A stretch of DNA of 64,000 nt from Terrimesophilobacter sp038243605 (GCA_038243605.1 JBBSQX010000003.1:62001-126000), one strand, 5' to 3'. Shown: positions 41,349 through 50,325, counted from the first letter of the stretch. The notes: generated by a model from the letters alone, not told the origin. Translations and numbers: made by a program.

Positions 41349-42088
41349 TGCACATGCTTCTTCCTCCCTCGGAGACGAAGAGGGATGGTGGGGCAGATGG
41401 TACTGTTCTCGACCTGAGCGCGCTCAGTTTTGTTGCGCTGAATCCGGTAAGGCGCAGCATGCTTGCTGCGATGCGCGCGCTCAGCAGTAATCGCGAAAGT
41501 GCGGCGACAGCGCTCGGCCTGAGCAAGGCGCAGCACTTCGAGGTCGAACGCAACCGCGCGATTCGTCGTTCCTCCGTCATGCCGGCCATTGATCGCTACA
41601 CCGGTGTGTTGTACGACGCTATGGATGCGGAGTCACTGCCCACTGCCGCTCGAGACTTCGCGAGCGAGCACGTGGTGATCCATTCTGCGATGTTCGGGTT
41701 ATTGGGTGCGCTCGATCCTATTCCCGCCTATCGGCTATCTCAGGATTCGCGCGTGCCCGATCTGCCAATGAAGAAAACGTGGCGTGATGCAGTGGCGAGC
41801 CAACTGCGAACACTGCCTGGGCTGATTCTTGACCTGCGCTCTGAGTCGTATGTTGGCTTGGGGCCGGCCCCAGAATCTGCCGAGTTCCTGCGCGTTGTCA
41901 CCGTTGGCGCGGATGGCACTCGTCGTGCCCTCAACCATTTCAACAAAAAGGCCAAGGGGGAGTTCATGCGCGAGCTGCTACTGGCACAAATTCAGCACCC
42001 GACCACGGAATCTCTCATAGCGTGGGCCGTGAGCCGCGGCATCGCGCTCGACCATGGAAAGCCTGGGGAACTGCAGCTCATTGTTTAA
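41348..42088 (+). CDS. yaaA: YaaA-family peroxide stress protein
   Basis: DUF328 protein of 246 residues; in E. coli YaaA lowers free iron and limits oxidative DNA damage. Start LLPPSETKRDGG and later motifs FGLLGALDPIPAYRLS, LDLRSESYVGLGP and FNKKAKGEFMRELL are diagnostic. GTG 41348 overlaps the atpC stop; ATG 41354 is an alternative. Likely transcribed with the atp genes. The 3' end overlaps the convergent ogt gene by 4 bp, so no terminator can sit between them. Confidence 0.9.
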   Translation: MHMLLPPSETKRDGGADGTVLDLSALSFVALNPVRRSMLAAMRALSSNRESAATALGLSKAQHFEVERNRAIRRSSVMPAIDRYTGVLYDAMDAESLPTAARDFASEHVVIHSAMFGLLGALDPIPAYRLSQDSRVPDLPMKKTWRDAVASQLRTLPGLILDLRSESYVGLGPAPESAEFLRVVTVGADGTRRALNHFNKKAKGEFMRELLLAQIQHPTTESLIAWAVSRGIALDHGKPGELQLIV

Positions 42089-42588
42089 GCGGCGAGCAGC
42101 ACTCCTTCGTGTTCAAGCAGCCACAACTTTGTGGGGATTCCGTCTCCACCGCTGTAGCCGGTAATGCGCCCATCAGACCCGAGTACGCGATGGCACGGGA
42201 TGATGATGGGGATCGGGTTTGCCCCTATAGCGCCACCCACCGCACGACCGGCAGTAGCACGCCCCGTGCCGAGCCCGAGTTCCCCGTAGGTGGTGACCTC
42301 GCCCCACTCTAGCGCGTTGAGTTGGTTCCAAATCGCGTGCTGAAACGCTGTTCCTCGCGCCCCGAGCGATATCGAGAACGAGCGTCGCCGATCCGCGAAA
42401 TACTCCTCAAGTTGCCGTGCAGCGCGATCCAGTAATTCATTCGTGGCTTCGGGCATTGCCTCGAGCGGTAATTGCCCAGCCTTCTCAATAGTCAGAGTGG
42501 TGAGAGATGGGCCGTCGCTCGTGAGTTCGAGTCGCCCGATCGGGCTATCAACGCGGCGAAGCCAAGCGGGGGGAGTGGTGTTCGACAT
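42085..42588 (-). CDS. ogt: Methylated-DNA--[protein]-cysteine S-methyltransferase
   Basis: Suicide repair protein that moves alkyl groups from O6-alkylguanine to its own cysteine. Acceptor Cys is in IPIIIPCHRVLGSDG; helix-turn-helix TAFQHAIWNQLNALEWGEVTTYGELG in part, and GYSGGDGIPTKLWLLEHEG at the C-terminus. The N-terminal Ada-like metal/transcription domain is absent, so this is the Ogt type (167 residues). Convergent with yaaA and divergent from the aldo/keto reductase. Confidence 0.95.
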   Translation of the reverse strand: MSNTTPPAWLRRVDSPIGRLELTSDGPSLTTLTIEKAGQLPLEAMPEATNELLDRAARQLEEYFADRRRSFSISLGARGTAFQHAIWNQLNALEWGEVTTYGELGLGTGRATAGRAVGGAIGANPIPIIIPCHRVLGSDGRITGYSGGDGIPTKLWLLEHEGVLLAA

Positions 42589-42691
42589 GATCCGACGCTA
42601 AACCACGCGGGACCAAAAGGTGAACCCCGAGCGAGACTCTGGGTAGTAACAAGTTTCAGAAAGTTTGTGTAGGAGTGGCTAGCGTAGATGT

Positions 42692-43669
42692 ATGCAAGAA
42701 CCCAAGAATGCTTCCATCCGCTACCGCAATCTCGGCCCCTCTGGCCTTCGAGTCTCCACGATCGGGCTTGGGTGCAACAACTTTGGCAGGGCCGGCACTG
42801 CGACAGAAACTCAAGCTGGAACAGACGCCGTCATCCACGCAGCTCTTGATGCCGGGTTGACGTTCTTCGATGGAGCCGATATCTACGGTAAAGAACGCGG
42901 CCTTAGCGAAAAGCTTATGGGTGGTGCGCTCAAAGGAAAGCGAGACGCAATTGTGCTCGCCACCAAGTTCGGCATGGATATGGAAGGAGCGAATGGTCCC
43001 GACTGGGATGCCAGGGGCTCTCGCCGCTACATCCGGATCGCAGTAGAGGCATCGTTGCGTCGACTGCAGACGGACTGGATCGACCTGTACCAGTTGCACA
43101 CGCCAGACCCGCTCACCCCAATAGAAGAGACTCTCGCGACGCTCGATGATCTCGTGACCGAAGGCAAGATTCGCTACTACGGTCATTCGAACCTTGGCGG
43201 TTGGCAGATCGCAGAAGCCGAGTTCACTGCGATCCTTGGCGACCACCCTCGCTTCATTTCTGCCCAAAACGAATACAGTCTGCTGTCACGCGATGTAGAG
43301 AACGAGGTGCTCCCGGCGGTGCGCAAGTTTGGGCTGGGTTTCCTGCCGTTCTTTCCTCTCTATAACGGCATCCTCACCGGAAAATACTCGCGAGATGGTG
43401 GGCCGAAAGGATCGCGCATCGCGAACGAGAAGCGTCACCTTCTCGAGAGCACGAATTGGGATGTAATCGAACGGTTCCAGCAGTTCTGTGACAGTCATGG
43501 CGTCACGATGTTGGAGGCAACGTTCGGATGGTTGCTTGCGCAACCGAACCTGTCGAGCGTTATCGCGGGGGCGACCACGACGGAACAGGTTCACCAGAAC
43601 GTCGCGGCGGCGTCAGCGTGGGTTCCGGATGCCGACGCACTCAGTGAGATCGACGCAATCTTCACCTAG
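42692..43669 (+). CDS. Aldo/keto reductase
   Basis: NADPH-dependent TIM-barrel reductase of 325 residues. Catalytic tetrad: Asp and Tyr in FFDGADIYGKERG, Lys in VLATKFGMDM, His in YQLHTPDPLTP; phosphate-binding GATTTEQVHQNV near the C-terminus. Resembles the AKR general-stress/oxidoreductase group (YhdN-like). No Shine-Dalgarno is apparent, and TAGCGT at about 42679-42684 could serve as a -10 for a leaderless mRNA. Substrate unknown. Ends 9 bp before the end of the convergent oxidoreductase. Confidence 0.92.
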   Translation: MQEPKNASIRYRNLGPSGLRVSTIGLGCNNFGRAGTATETQAGTDAVIHAALDAGLTFFDGADIYGKERGLSEKLMGGALKGKRDAIVLATKFGMDMEGANGPDWDARGSRRYIRIAVEASLRRLQTDWIDLYQLHTPDPLTPIEETLATLDDLVTEGKIRYYGHSNLGGWQIAEAEFTAILGDHPRFISAQNEYSLLSRDVENEVLPAVRKFGLGFLPFFPLYNGILTGKYSRDGGPKGSRIANEKRHLLESTNWDVIERFQQFCDSHGVTMLEATFGWLLAQPNLSSVIAGATTTEQVHQNVAAASAWVPDADALSEIDAIFT

Positions 43670-43678
43670 CGCGATGCT

Positions 43679-44590
43679 CTATGGGAGCAATAGGACGACT
43701 TTACCCAGCCCGTGCCCGGTCTCGAGGTCGCGGTAGGCCGCGACAACGTCGGACATCTCGTAGGTGCTTCGGAGGGGCGTGACAAGTTCACCATCCACGA
43801 CCATGCGGGCAAATTCGGCGAGTTCTTCCGACGTTTTCTTGCCCCCGCCCACCGCAGAAAGCCCAAACTTCTCAGCAGCGTCGTAATCCGCAATGGTGTT
43901 GATGCGGCCCGCGGGGATGCCGAGTTCCAAAGCCATCGAGATCGCGTCTCCGCCAAGGTGATCGAGAGCAGCGGTGTAGCCGTTTGGGGCCGCTGCGCGA
44001 AGTCGATCAAGTTCGTCGTCCCCGTATGCGACGGGAATGATGCCGATTGTGCGCAGAAAGTCGTGGTGAGTTTCACTGGCGGTACCGACGACGGTGGCGC
44101 CGGTGGCTTTAGCGAACTGGGCGGAGAGGATTCCGACGCCACCCGCGGCGGCCGTGACAAGCACCGTGTCATGCGGTCCGAGCGAAAGTGCATCGGTGGC
44201 GCGCCTGGCAGTGTTGGCGACGAGGCCGAGCCCACCGGCGAGCGCCCAGTCGAGATCGGCGGGCTTGCGGGCCACATTTTTCTGCGGAACAACAACGTGT
44301 TCTGCTTGTGCCCCGCGGTTGATCCACCCGAGCACTTCGTCACCGACAGCCCAGTCACCGACGCCGTCACCGACTTCGTCAATGATGCCGGCGAACTCGG
44401 CGCCCTGCAGCGATGGCACTGTGTGGTTGGGGATGTAGCCACCTCGTCGCACCTTGTAGTCGAAGGGGTTGAGGCCAGCGGCGCGCACGGCAACCCGTAC
44501 TGCGCCGGCGCCGGCGTGCGGTTCCACCACGTCGATAACCTGGAGAACTTCTGGTGCTCCGTATTGGGCGTAGCTCACTGCCTTTGACAT
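43679..44590 (-). CDS. Zinc-free quinone-oxidoreductase-like NADP protein
   Basis: Medium-chain dehydrogenase/reductase lacking the zinc ligands, quinone oxidoreductase type. N-terminal MSKAVSYAQYGAPEVLQVID, GroES-like region PFDYKVRRGGYIP and GAEFAGIIDEVGDGV, Rossmann motif AAAGGVGILSAQFAKATG. ATG 44590 (303 residues) has AAGGAG 8 nt upstream; the upstream frame to 44698 is rejected. It is divergent from a TetR gene, and a perfect palindrome lies between, so it is probably under TetR control and responsive to an electrophile or quinone. That role is inference. Confidence 0.9.
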   Translation of the reverse strand: MSKAVSYAQYGAPEVLQVIDVVEPHAGAGAVRVAVRAAGLNPFDYKVRRGGYIPNHTVPSLQGAEFAGIIDEVGDGVGDWAVGDEVLGWINRGAQAEHVVVPQKNVARKPADLDWALAGGLGLVANTARRATDALSLGPHDTVLVTAAAGGVGILSAQFAKATGATVVGTASETHHDFLRTIGIIPVAYGDDELDRLRAAAPNGYTAALDHLGGDAISMALELGIPAGRINTIADYDAAEKFGLSAVGGGKKTSEELAEFARMVVDGELVTPLRSTYEMSDVVAAYRDLETGHGLGKVVLLLP

Positions 44591-44684
44591 CGGGTTGCTC
44601 CTTGATCTGTTCAGCGTCTCTTTCGATCCTACGGGTGACCGGATGCTGGTGATTCTCAGCATTCTCACATCGGGAGGAGTTGCG

Positions 44685-44700
44685 GAGTGAGCGCTCACTC
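44685..44700. promoter_or_regulatory. Perfect 16-bp palindrome, likely TetR operator
   Basis: GAGTGAGCGCTCACTC is self-complementary over all 16 bases. It covers the GTG start of the TetR gene and sits 95 bp from the start of the divergent oxidoreductase. Position and symmetry fit autorepression by the adjacent TetR protein, possibly together with control of both neighbours. Confidence 0.65.
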
Positions 44701-45337
44701 AGTTAGGGTTTTCTTCGTGACTTCCGCCCAGAAAACCCCAGCTGCAGGAAGGCGAGCGCGCCCGCTCTCGGTTGAAGACCGTCAGGCCAAGATCATTGAA
44801 ACAACGATGCCGCTCCTCGTGGAGTACGGCACAGGCCTCACGTCAAAACAGATCGCAGAGGCCGCTGGCGTTGCGGAAGGCACAATTTTTCGAGCGTTTG
44901 GTGACAAAGAGGCGCTCATCGACGCGACGATCAAAAAGTTTCTCGACCCGGAGCCGCTTCGACGTGATCTTCGAGCTATTCCAGAAGATCTTTCCTTAGA
45001 TGACAAGATGCTACGCATCGTCGAGCTCATGGCAAAACGGTTCAGCGAAGTGTTCCGTGTGATGGCCGCCATTCGGAAACCACATCAACCAGCGCACAAT
45101 GCACGGAAGATCTTCGCCGAAATAATCTCAGAGGTACTCGCTCCACATCTGGAGGAACTCAATTTTTCTCCCGAGCGATGCGGCCACGCCATCAGGCTCG
45201 TGACGTTTGCAGCGTCTATCAAACCTTTCAACACCGGCATGGAGTTCGAGTCCCAAGAACTCACCACAATCCTGCTGTACGGGCTCGCCGGAAAACCCGC
45301 AGCATCCACCTCCGATTCCAAAGAAAGCCAGGTCTAA
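44687..45337 (+). CDS. TetR-family transcriptional regulator
   Basis: Repressor-type regulator of 216 residues. The helix-turn-helix spans about residues 30-75 (RQAKIIETTMPLLVEYG, LTSKQIAEAAGVAEGTIFR, FGDKEALIDATI); the rest is the ligand-binding helical domain. GTG 44687 has a strong GGGAGGAG 7 nt upstream and lies inside a palindrome; GTG 44717 is an alternative giving MTSAQKTPAAG. Six bases downstream begins the first of two ABC exporter genes, so the three are almost certainly one operon. The usual role would be to derepress the exporter when a drug or metabolite binds. Confidence 0.92.
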   Translation: MSAHSVRVFFVTSAQKTPAAGRRARPLSVEDRQAKIIETTMPLLVEYGTGLTSKQIAEAAGVAEGTIFRAFGDKEALIDATIKKFLDPEPLRRDLRAIPEDLSLDDKMLRIVELMAKRFSEVFRVMAAIRKPHQPAHNARKIFAEIISEVLAPHLEELNFSPERCGHAIRLVTFAASIKPFNTGMEFESQELTTILLYGLAGKPAASTSDSKESQV

Positions 45338-45343
45338 CCTCGC

Positions 45344-47077
45344 ATGTTGCTTAAGATTCTTCGGCGCTACCTGAAGCAGTATTGGCCGTTGCTCCTTGCC
45401 GTAGCGGTGTTTCAACTCGCACAATCCCTCGCCTCGCTCTATCTGCCGAGTTTGAACGCCGACATCGTTGACAAGGGGATTGCCAAAGGCGACATTCCGT
45501 ACATCTTCAACGTCGGCGCAGTGATGCTCGGGATCACGCTGCTGCAGATTGTGTGCGCAATCACCGCCGTGTACTTCGGGGCAAAGGTAGCCATGTCTCT
45601 GGGCCGAGACCTGCGCACCGGTATTTTCGACACCGTGAGTGGTTTCTCGGAGCGCGAGGTTGCCAAGTTCGGCGCACCCTCCCTGATCACCCGCACCACG
45701 AACGACGTGCAGCAAGTGCAAATGGTCACTCTCATGAGCCTCACGCTGTTCATCTCTGCGCCGATGCTGGCCATTGGCGGAGTCATAATGGCGATGCAGC
45801 AAGATATTGGGCTTTCATGGCTCATGGCCGTGAGCATTCCGGTGCTGCTGATAGCCGTTGGTCTGATCATGGTGCGCATGGTGCCACTGTTTCGCCTCAT
45901 GCAAAAGCGCGTCGACCGCGTCAACCTTGTTCTGCGCGAACAGCTCACCGGCATCCGGGTGATTCGGGCGTTCGTGCGGGAAGGTCAAGAAACCGATCGG
46001 TTTGCGGACGCGAACGCAGAGCTCACCCAGACGGCTATCAGCGCTGGAAGGCTGTTCGCGCTCATGTTCCCCACCGTCATGCTCGTGATGAACTTATCGA
46101 CGGTTGCGGTTATCTGGTTCGGTGGTATTCGGGTGGGCGAGGGCGACATTCAGGTCGGCACGCTCATGGCGTTCATGCAGTACCTCATGCAGATTCTGAT
46201 GGGTGTGATGATGGCGACCATGATGGGAATCCTGCTCCCACGTGCCGCGGTCAGTGCTGACCGCATTGGTGAGGTTCTTGATACGAAGACATCTGTCACT
46301 CTGTCGAAGAACCCCGTCATGTCCGTGTCGGAGGTAGGAACGATCGAGTTTTTGGATGCCTCGTTCCAATACCCTGGAGCGGAGGAGCCCGTTCTCAAGA
46401 ACCTGGTCTTCGCCGCGCGGCCAGGAAAGATGACTGCGATTATCGGGAGCACCGGCTCAGGTAAGACGACGCTCATCAACCTGCTGCCACGGCTCTTTGA
46501 CGTGACAGGTGGCTCAGTGCTTGTCGACGGCGTGGATGTGCGCGAACTCGACCCTGATTTGCTGTGGAGCCTCATTGGGCTCGTGCCGCAGAAGCCGTAT
46601 CTCTTCTCCGGAACGGTGGCGAGTAATCTTCGTTACGGCAAGCCGACAGCCTCGGACGACGAGTTGTGGGAGGCGCTGGAGATTGCGCAGGCAAAAGGGT
46701 TTGTCACCGAGATGGATGGCGGATTAGAGGCGTCGATTTCACAGGGCGGCACGAACGTCTCCGGAGGCCAACGCCAGCGGCTCGCGATTGCCAGAGCGCT
46801 CGTGAAGAAGCCCGAAATCTTCGTGTTCGATGACTCCTTCTCTGCGCTGGACACCGGCACTGATGCTCGACTGAGACAAGCGCTCAAACGCAAGGTGAAG
46901 GGGGCGACAATTATTGTCGTCGCACAGCGGGTGTCGACCATCGCCGAAGCGGATCAGATCATCGTGTTAGAAAACGGTGAGATCGTCGGTGTCGGAACAC
47001 ACGACGAATTGAAAGAGAAGAACGAGACGTACGCCGAAATTGTGTCGTCACAACTCACGGCGGAGGAAGCAGTATGA
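45344..47077 (+). CDS. ABC exporter half-transporter, degenerate-site subunit
   Basis: Type IV ABC exporter of 577 residues: six-helix membrane domain (about 1-320) fused to an ATPase domain. Walker A IIGSTGSGKTTLINLL, signature NVSGGQRQRLAIARAL, Walker B region IFVFDDSFSALDT. The residue after the Walker B Asp is Asp instead of the catalytic Glu, as in the degenerate-site subunit of heterodimeric exporters such as TM287/BmrC. The next gene encodes the partner and overlaps by 4 bp. Likely exports drugs or lipophilic compounds under control of the upstream TetR. Confidence 0.93.
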   Translation: MLLKILRRYLKQYWPLLLAVAVFQLAQSLASLYLPSLNADIVDKGIAKGDIPYIFNVGAVMLGITLLQIVCAITAVYFGAKVAMSLGRDLRTGIFDTVSGFSEREVAKFGAPSLITRTTNDVQQVQMVTLMSLTLFISAPMLAIGGVIMAMQQDIGLSWLMAVSIPVLLIAVGLIMVRMVPLFRLMQKRVDRVNLVLREQLTGIRVIRAFVREGQETDRFADANAELTQTAISAGRLFALMFPTVMLVMNLSTVAVIWFGGIRVGEGDIQVGTLMAFMQYLMQILMGVMMATMMGILLPRAAVSADRIGEVLDTKTSVTLSKNPVMSVSEVGTIEFLDASFQYPGAEEPVLKNLVFAARPGKMTAIIGSTGSGKTTLINLLPRLFDVTGGSVLVDGVDVRELDPDLLWSLIGLVPQKPYLFSGTVASNLRYGKPTASDDELWEALEIAQAKGFVTEMDGGLEASISQGGTNVSGGQRQRLAIARALVKKPEIFVFDDSFSALDTGTDARLRQALKRKVKGATIIVVAQRVSTIAEADQIIVLENGEIVGVGTHDELKEKNETYAEIVSSQLTAEEAV

Positions 47078-49065
47078 GCGACGAGAAGCAGTCAAGCACT
47101 CCTGTTCGCCCGCCCGCGAGGCGAGGTCCTGGCGGAGCCATGTTCGGTGGCGCCAGCATGCCAGCCGAAAAGTCGATGAACTTCGGCCCGTCGGCAAAAC
47201 GACTCATCTCCAGGCTGCGCCCAGAGTGGATGCGTGTCATCTGGGTGCTGCTGCTCGCCGTCGGCAGCGTCGCATTGACCGTTGTCGGTCCAAAGCTGCT
47301 TGGCAATGGCACGACCCTCATTTTCGAAGGGGCGATCTCAAAATCACTCCCTGTGGGGGTCACCAAGGCTGAGATTATCGCGGGCCTTCGCGCCAAGGGC
47401 CAAGACGGTCAGGCCGATCTGCTGAGCGGTATGAATCTTACGCCCGGCGTGGGCATCGACTTTCACGCGCTCTCCATGATTTTGATTCTTGTGCTCTCGC
47501 TCTACATTTTCTCTTCTCTCTTCGGATGGCTGCAGGCATACGTGTTGAACGATGTTGTGCAGGGCACGGTGTACCGCATGCGTGAAGATATTGAGAAGAA
47601 GATCAATCGTCTGCCGCTCAGTTACTTTGACAAGACTCCGCGCGGCGAGCTACTTAGCCGGGTCACGAACGACATCGACAACATCTCCCAAAGTCTGCAG
47701 CAGACACTAAGTCAGATCGTCACATCACTCCTGATGGTGATCGGTGTGCTCACCATGATGTTGCTCACCTCTCCGCTACTCACGTTGATCGCGCTCGTCA
47801 CGATTCCGCTATCGATTGTCATCACTGTGGTGATCGCTAAACGCTCACAGAAAATGTTCGTGGCGCAGTGGAAGCACACGGGGGAGCTCAACGCTCAGAT
47901 TGAGGAGAACTTTACTGGCCACGCACTGGTGAAGGTCTTTGGTCGCCAGAAAGAGGTTGCGAGCGTCTTCGGTGAGAAGAACGACGAACTCTACAAGGCC
48001 AGCTTCGGTGCCCAGTTTGTCTCTGGCATCATCATGCCCTCGATGATGTTCGTCGGGAACCTCGTATATGTGGCGATCGCTGTCGTCGGTGGACTCCAGG
48101 TCGCTAGTGGTGCCATGCGGATCGGTGACATCCAAGCCTTTATCCAGTACTCTCGCCAGTTCACGCAGCCGGTGACGCAGTTGGGTAGCATGGCGAACCT
48201 TCTGCAATCTGGTGTCGCTTCCGCCGAGCGAGTGTTTGAGCTTTTGGATGCCGATGACCAGAGCGTAGATGTCGTTCCGGCACAGTCGCCAAAGGCCGCA
48301 GGTGGCCGCCTAGAGTTTGAGAACGTGTCGTTCAGCTACACCGATGAAAAACCACTCATTGAAAACATGAACCTTGTTGCTGACCCCGGCCACACGATCG
48401 CGATCGTCGGGCCGACCGGCGCAGGCAAGACAACACTCGTGAACCTCATTATGCGCTTTTACGAATTGAATTCAGGGCGTATCACCCTGGACGGTGTCGA
48501 CATCGCCACCATGTCGCGCGATGACCTGCGCGGCCGCATGGGGATGGTGCTTCAAGACACCTGGCTGTTCGCCGGCACCATCCGCGACAACATTGCGTAC
48601 GGTCGCCCGGATGCCACGGAAGACGAGGTCATCGCTGCGGCGACTGCGACGTATGTTGACCGCTTCGTGCGCACTCTGCCAGAGGGCTACGACACGGTGC
48701 TGGATGACGAAGCCTCGAATGTGAGCGCGGGGGAGAAGCAGCTTCTTACGATTGCTCGCGCGTTCTTAGCGAAGCCGAGCGTGCTCATCTTGGATGAGGC
48801 AACAAGTTCTGTCGATACCCGCACGGAGGTGCTCGTGCAGCACGCGATGGCAGCGCTACGCAGCGACCGTACAAGCTTCGTGATCGCCCACAGGCTCTCG
48901 ACTATCCGCGATGCGGACCTCATCCTCGTGATGGAAGACGGTCACATTGTTGAGCAGGGGACTCACACGGAACTGCTCGAGGCGGATGGCGCCTACGCCA
49001 GGCTCTATGACGCGCAGTTTGCTGGGCCAGTGCTCGCCGACGACGATCTGGTTGACGAGGGGTAG
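47074..49065 (+). CDS. ABC exporter half-transporter, catalytic-site subunit
   Basis: Partner of the preceding exporter subunit, 663 residues. A polar N-terminal tail (about 60 residues, PVRPPARRGPGGAMFGG) precedes the membrane domain, which has an extended loop after the first helix (about residues 85-130). ATPase motifs: Walker A IVGPTGAGKTTLVNLI, Walker B with Glu in VLILDEATSSVDTRTE, and a non-canonical signature NVSAGEKQLLTIARAF. In TM287/288-type heterodimers the non-canonical signature pairs with the partner's degenerate Walker B, so this distribution is exactly as expected. Start overlaps the previous stop. Confidence 0.93.
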   Translation: MSDEKQSSTPVRPPARRGPGGAMFGGASMPAEKSMNFGPSAKRLISRLRPEWMRVIWVLLLAVGSVALTVVGPKLLGNGTTLIFEGAISKSLPVGVTKAEIIAGLRAKGQDGQADLLSGMNLTPGVGIDFHALSMILILVLSLYIFSSLFGWLQAYVLNDVVQGTVYRMREDIEKKINRLPLSYFDKTPRGELLSRVTNDIDNISQSLQQTLSQIVTSLLMVIGVLTMMLLTSPLLTLIALVTIPLSIVITVVIAKRSQKMFVAQWKHTGELNAQIEENFTGHALVKVFGRQKEVASVFGEKNDELYKASFGAQFVSGIIMPSMMFVGNLVYVAIAVVGGLQVASGAMRIGDIQAFIQYSRQFTQPVTQLGSMANLLQSGVASAERVFELLDADDQSVDVVPAQSPKAAGGRLEFENVSFSYTDEKPLIENMNLVADPGHTIAIVGPTGAGKTTLVNLIMRFYELNSGRITLDGVDIATMSRDDLRGRMGMVLQDTWLFAGTIRDNIAYGRPDATEDEVIAAATATYVDRFVRTLPEGYDTVLDDEASNVSAGEKQLLTIARAFLAKPSVLILDEATSSVDTRTEVLVQHAMAALRSDRTSFVIAHRLSTIRDADLILVMEDGHIVEQGTHTELLEADGAYARLYDAQFAGPVLADDDLVDEG

Positions 49066-49123
49066 CGACGAATCCGTTTCGTAGGCATTGCCGTCGATGA
49101 GCGGCGCAACGAGGAGCGCGTGA

Positions 49124-49621
49124 TTAGTCGGGCGGTAGGTGACTGACGGCTGAATTATGGTCCGGTTCATACCGATAATTGCGTGAGGCTGAAATTACGC
49201 GCTCGATGAGTGACGTCAGCGTGTCGAGGTCATTGTGCCCGATTCTCGCCCCGACATAATCAGCCCACGCGAATTGTTCCTCTGCCATTCTGGCAACGAC
49301 CTTGTGCCCTGCCGGAGTGGGCGCAACGAGCTTCGCACGTTGATGGTGAGGGTTGTCTTTCCAATCGGCCCAACCCCGCGCCACGATATCGTTGGCGACT
49401 CGCTGCACGCTTTGCCGGGTGAGCCCGAGCCCAATTCGGCGCGCGATTTCGGCTACGGGTAGTGGCTCCTCGAGCGCCGCGCCCAGCACTTGCCATTGCG
49501 CGGGTGTTAGCTCGTGCGGCTCCGTGATCATGGCAGCGGCGGCGAGAAACTCCCCGTTAAGTTCGAATGCGGGCAGCACCAGAGCGGTGAGTGCGTTCCC
49601 TTCAGGCGTTCTGCCAGGCAT
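49124..49621 (-). CDS. MarR-family transcriptional regulator
   Basis: Winged-helix regulator of 165 residues: LTPAQWQVLGAALEEPL, recognition region VAEIARRIGLGLTRQSVQRV, and wing WADWKDNPHHQRAKLVAPT. Start codon lies inside the end of the DJ-1 gene (20-bp overlap), so both form an operon with coupled translation. A large double palindrome upstream of the DJ-1 gene is a strong candidate for its binding site. MarR proteins usually sense phenolic compounds or oxidants; the ligand is unknown. Confidence 0.9.
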   Translation of the reverse strand: MPGRTPEGNALTALVLPAFELNGEFLAAAAMITEPHELTPAQWQVLGAALEEPLPVAEIARRIGLGLTRQSVQRVANDIVARGWADWKDNPHHQRAKLVAPTPAGHKVVARMAEEQFAWADYVGARIGHNDLDTLTSLIERVISASRNYRYEPDHNSAVSHLPPD

Positions 49622-50228
49622 TGGTTGCCTCCATCAATTCGTAATAGAACTTCGCCTCGCCGGTTGAGTTGAGATTTTCCCACGCGTGGATGATGGGCTC
49701 GGGGTAGAGCTGAACTACCCGCATCACTTCGGCGGTAAAGGCGATGGCCTTCATCCCGCTTGACGTCGTGATTCCGTTATCGGTAACCGCACCGTTGGTA
49801 ACGTATTTTTCTGCACCATGGTAACCAGACAATTGCAGGTACGCGGGGTCGTTTGATGTGTGGTTCCGGTCGTCAAGAAAACCGGCTCTGGCAAGCATGA
49901 AGGTGGCACCGCAAATTGCCGCAATTGGCACCCCGCGCTGGAGCAGTTGCGGGACTAGCTCGAGCAGGCGTTCGTGTCCTGAGTGGTAGTGGTTGCCTCC
50001 GGGGATGACGAGCGCAGCCAGATTTTGATCCCCAGCGAGATCGGCGAGATCGGCGACAGGGGTTATCGGCAATCCACCCAACGAGCGCACTTCTGCCACT
50101 CCGTCACCAACTAAGTGAAGGGCAAAGCGGCCTGGGTGGATCGTTTCGGCCTCTGTGATTTGCGTCGTCAGATACGCGTACTCCCAGTCGGCCATGGTCT
50201 CGGTGACGTAAAGGGCAATCGTGCGCAT
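49602..50228 (-). CDS. DJ-1/PfpI family protein
   Basis: Class I glutamine-amidotransferase-like protein of about 208 residues. MRTIALYVTETMADWEYAYL at the N-terminus, ALVIPGGNHYHSG, and the nucleophile elbow with Cys in IAAICGATFMLARAG. Members include proteases, chaperones, glyoxalase III and transcription regulators; no extra DNA-binding domain is present here. The internal ATG at 50228 has GAGG 7 nt upstream and is preferred over ATG 50243, which touches the operator. First gene of the DJ-1/MarR operon, so it is probably the regulated stress function. Confidence 0.9.
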   Translation of the reverse strand: MRTIALYVTETMADWEYAYLTTQITEAETIHPGRFALHLVGDGVAEVRSLGGLPITPVADLADLAGDQNLAALVIPGGNHYHSGHERLLELVPQLLQRGVPIAAICGATFMLARAGFLDDRNHTSNDPAYLQLSGYHGAEKYVTNGAVTDNGITTSSGMKAIAFTAEVMRVVQLYPEPIIHAWENLNSTGEAKFYYELMEATNAWQNA

Positions 50229-50244
50229 TTCAACCTCGATCATT

Positions 50245-50282
50245 TTGACAGTGTGCTGTCAATGATGACAGCACACTGTCAA
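50245..50282. promoter_or_regulatory. 38-bp perfect inverted repeat made of two dyads, likely MarR operator
   Basis: Arms TTGACAGTGTGCTGTCA (50245-50261) and its exact complement (50266-50282) flank a 4-nt centre. Each arm is itself a dyad TGACAG-N4-CTGTCA, so the site offers two similar operators back to back. It lies 16 bp upstream of the preferred DJ-1 start and includes TTGACA, a perfect -35 hexamer, on both strands. Two MarR dimers binding here would block transcription of the DJ-1/MarR operon. Confidence 0.75.
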
Positions 50283-50325
50283 TTCCACAAGATGATTGCT
50301 CAACCACGTTGCGCAAGTAGGCGGT

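Noticed and set aside
49066..49123. ACGAA/TTCGT stem after the ABC exporter as a terminator
   Set aside because: Five-bp stem without a T-run; not distinguishable from chance.
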